Source: Bacteroidales bacterium (GTDB lineage: Bacteria; Bacteroidota; Bacteroidia; Bacteroidales; WCHB1-69). From it: a stretch of DNA of 37,170 nt. The DNA lies in the NCBI GenBank assembly GCA_017650305.1, contig JAGCFD010000045.1, positions 1 through 37,170 on the forward strand, given 5' to 3'. Below the pieces are notes generated by a model, which was given only the letters and a program-made list of their open reading frames with translations, was not told where the DNA came from and made no database searches. This document shows positions 35,360 through 37,170 of this stretch, in pieces. Position 1 is the first letter of the stretch. Every line of letters starts with the position of its first letter. The position numbers and the translations under genes were made by a program.

Positions 35360-36391
35360 ATGTCTGAACATATTGAAGATAAAGAGCTTGAATTGAATGA
35401 TCATACTCATGGGCATGATCATTGTGAGAATCATGCACATCACCACGAACATGAGCATCGTGAGGAACATGACGAGCATCATGCGCATGGACATCATCAC
35501 CATCATCATCATGACCATAGCCATGTGATCACCTCTCTGAACCGCGCATTCATCATCGGCATCACGCTGAACATTGTCTATGTGTTGGCGGAAGCGATTG
35601 CGGGATTTGGATTTCACTCGTTGGGACTCCTTTCCGATGCGGGCCATAACTTGAGCGATGTGGTCAGCTTGGTGCTGGCCCTGATTGCCTTTAAGCTCTC
35701 GGATTCTTTGGCCACGCGCAAGTTCACCTATGGTTATAAGAAGAGCACTATCCTCATCTCTTTGCTGAATGCCTTGATTTTGGGCGTGGCGGTCGTGCTG
35801 ATTGTCGTGGAGAGTGTCCGCAAGATCATCCATCCGGAACCTATCCAAGGTGAGGTGATTTCCATCGTGGCAGCCATCGGTGTGGTGATTAACGGCATTA
35901 CCGCTTGGCTGTTCATGAAGGATCAAAAGCGCGACCTGAATGTGAAAGGTGCCTATCTGCACATGTTGGCAGATACGTTGGTCTCCATCGGTGTGGTGGT
36001 CTCCGGAATCCTCATCTACTTCACCGGCTGGTATATCGTGGACCCCATCATCGGGTTGGTGGTGGCAGTCGTCATCATCTTTGCCTCGTGGGAACTGTTG
36101 CGCGACAGCATCCGCCTATCCCTGGATGGTGTGCCCATGCATGTCAACTATGACCAGGTGGTTTCACTGTTAGGGCAGGCTGATGGTGTCAAGGGCGTAC
36201 ATCATCTCCATATCTGGGCTATCAGCACCACCGAGAATGCCCTCACCGCCCATATCCTGGTGGATGAGTTGGACAAGATGGAGGAGATCAAGGAATACCT
36301 CAAACATGAGTTGAAAGAGCATGGGATCTCACATGCCACCTTGGAGTTCGAGACACCTCAAAGCAAGTGCACTGGAAAGTGCCATGAATAA
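35360..36391 (+). CDS. CDF-family metal cation exporter with His-rich N-terminus
   Basis: This 343-residue cation-diffusion-facilitator protein has a cytoplasmic His/Glu-rich tail (about 12-54, with a run of consecutive His near 45-51) and six transmembrane helices. The metal-site motif SDAGHNLSDV is near residue 92, and its partner site HMLADTLVSIG near 201. A C-terminal cytoplasmic domain (about 255-330) and a Cys-containing end (CTGKCHE) follow. The HxxxD/DxxxD pattern of the ZitB/CzcD branch suggests Zn2+ or a similar metal, exported by proton antiport. It lies between feoAB and the FeoB-associated gene, 10 and 12 bp away respectively. The metal is not certain. Confidence 0.92.
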   Translation: MSEHIEDKELELNDHTHGHDHCENHAHHHEHEHREEHDEHHAHGHHHHHHHDHSHVITSLNRAFIIGITLNIVYVLAEAIAGFGFHSLGLLSDAGHNLSDVVSLVLALIAFKLSDSLATRKFTYGYKKSTILISLLNALILGVAVVLIVVESVRKIIHPEPIQGEVISIVAAIGVVINGITAWLFMKDQKRDLNVKGAYLHMLADTLVSIGVVVSGILIYFTGWYIVDPIIGLVVAVVIIFASWELLRDSIRLSLDGVPMHVNYDQVVSLLGQADGVKGVHHLHIWAISTTENALTAHILVDELDKMEEIKEYLKHELKEHGISHATLEFETPQSKCTGKCHE

Positions 36392-36403
36392 ACGACCAAG
36401 AGT

Positions 36404-36580
36404 ATGAACTGGCAGCTGGTTATTGTAATAGTGATTGTGGCGGCGGCAGTCATCTATGCTGTGGTGCGGGTGACCCGTCGTGTGCGCCATGCCCGGCGGG
36501 GTATCGTGGATTGCGGCTGCGGCTGCGGCATGGATTGCCCCAGTTGTTCACAAGCATGCAAAAAACGCGAACAACTGTAG
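36404..36580 (+). CDS. FeoB-associated Cys-rich membrane protein
   Basis: This 58-residue protein starts MNWQLVIVIVIVAAAVIYAV, a single N-terminal transmembrane helix (about 4-22). A basic stretch (RVTRRVRHARRG) and a Cys-rich tail with DCGCGCGMDCPSCSQAC, containing six Cys, follow. The layout (short helix, basic linker, CGCGC tail) is that of the small FeoB-associated proteins found next to feoB. It is thought to assist Fe2+ import, but the mechanism is not established. It is the last gene of the operon, before the terminator at 36566-36595, and starts 12 bp after the CDF gene. Confidence 0.85.
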   Translation: MNWQLVIVIVIVAAAVIYAVVRVTRRVRHARRGIVDCGCGCGMDCPSCSQACKKREQL

Positions 36581-36595
36581 GTTGTCGCGTCTTTT
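36566..36595 (+). terminator. Terminator of the feo operon
   Basis: CGCG (36566-36569), a bulged A and ACAAC (36571-36575) pair with GTTGT (36581-36585) and CGCG (36586-36589) around a 5-nt loop, followed by TCTTTT. The hairpin overlaps the stop codon of the FeoB-associated gene. Confidence 0.75.
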
Positions 36596-36630
36596 AGCCT
36601 GTTGATGATCTGTCTCGTGGCGGGCAATCC

Positions 36631-37050
36631 CTATTTTTGTTCCCGTATGGAACTCTCCCTCGTCCAGTCCACCGTCATGCCGAAGAGGGATACCCCTAAG
36701 TACCCACGCATCTTCATCGTCTTGTTCTCATTGGTTAAGCGAATGTAGGTTTTGTATGTGCCCGATTTGCCCGGGTATTTCAATTTGCCGCCCTGATATT
36801 CGTTATCCTTGGCATTGTATTTGAGGCCGGTCATAAACACTAACCCCAATTGGTTCTTTTTCTTTGGGTTCTCTACCCACACCACCTTGGCCTCGTAGGT
36901 GCCATCGGCAGCCTTGTAGATTTGACATTGCGAACCTTCTTTGGAAAAAGGATCCTTGGAGTGATATATACCGCAAATAGCATCCGGGTTCTGTGCGAAC
37001 ACAGATCCAATTGCCATGATGAACAAACTGATGAACAATATTTTTTTCAT
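36631..37050 (-). CDS. DUF2147-family exported protein
   Basis: This 139-residue protein has a signal peptide (1-19, ending GSVFAQ) and a single beta-rich domain. The conserved pattern fits DUF2147: an N-terminal GIYHSKD strand, DGTYEAKVVWVENP, the LGLVFMTGLKYNAKDNEYQGGKLKYPG segment, and MRGYLGVSLFGMTVDWTR at the end. No lipobox is seen. It faces the feo operon convergently and ends 35 bp after its terminator. Function unknown; an extracytoplasmic location is likely. Confidence 0.85.
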   Translation of the reverse strand: MKKILFISLFIMAIGSVFAQNPDAICGIYHSKDPFSKEGSQCQIYKAADGTYEAKVVWVENPKKKNQLGLVFMTGLKYNAKDNEYQGGKLKYPGKSGTYKTYIRLTNENKTMKMRGYLGVSLFGMTVDWTRESSIREQK

Positions 37051-37128
37051 TTTTGATTTTTTTTAGACGGGAGTCTTGATTATTTTTGAGAACAAAAGTT
37101 TAACCCACCTCCCTAGAAACTTTGGCCG

Positions 37129-37170
37129 TTAGCCCTTAGCCATTAGCCATTAGCCATTAGCCGTTAGCCA
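37129..37170. repeat. 7-bp tandem repeat at the window end
   Basis: Six exact-length units of TTAGCC followed by C, A, A, A, G and A run to the last base of the window, so the array may continue. It lies upstream of the DUF2147 gene. Confidence 0.85.

Noticed and set aside
37129-37170. Possible telomere- or CRISPR-like array
   Set aside because: The unit is only 7 bp with no spacers; it belongs to the intergenic repeat class seen in other gaps.

Overview
The window looks like a chromosomal segment of a member of the Bacteroidota, most likely Bacteroidales. The evidence is the TAnnTTTG-type -7 promoter elements, two secreted proteins with type IX secretion (T9SS) C-terminal domains, the FeoA-FeoB fusion, an mmdABCD-like sodium-pump decarboxylase operon, and several families typical of the phylum (BT_3928-like, DUF1599, DUF4298, choice-of-anchor L). 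No rRNA, tRNA, CRISPR array or prophage was seen. The species cannot be named from this sequence.

Layout. 1-352: non-coding DNA with a long nested inverted repeat. 353-4693 (minus): terminator and the four-gene methylmalonyl-CoA decarboxylase operon (carboxyltransferase, a lamin-tail/OadG fusion, biotin carrier, Na+-translocating beta subunit), the end of a succinate-to-propionate route. 5049-12750 (plus): PadR regulator, PspC-domain membrane protein, MacB-type ATPase, two permeases, membrane-fusion protein and TolC-like channel, together a complete tripartite efflux locus with its regulator. 12905-13741: Sel1/TonB-C protein. 13782-14760: an IS1595-type insertion sequence whose transposase lacks one catalytic segment. 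15010-17131: a two-gene unit, NrtR-type Nudix regulator plus a VWA/macro-like fusion, preceded by two operator-like palindromes. 17266-18966: secreted DUF4836-like protein. 18963-25017 (minus): gingipain-like protease, DUF1599, BT_3928-like membrane protein and prmC. 25168-32684 (plus): gltX, a T9SS type-B cell-surface protein, tex, DUF4298 and an unknown secreted protein. 32845-36580 (plus): feoAB, a His-rich CDF metal exporter and a small FeoB-associated Cys-rich protein, closed by a terminator. 36631-37050 (minus): DUF2147 protein. The window ends in a 7-bp tandem repeat.

The best candidate for a poorly described system is the NrtR-Nudix / VWA-macro-like pair, which by domain content should sense or process ADP-ribose or another NAD-derived metabolite. 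The most unusual non-coding signal is an array of six GNA-triloop mini-hairpins with stem-preserving changes between padR and the PspC gene. Many intergenic gaps also carry short TTAGC/TAAC-type repeats. Several starts were moved downstream of the longest reading frame because the extra codons were non-ATG or lay in intergenic repeats or in the preceding gene.
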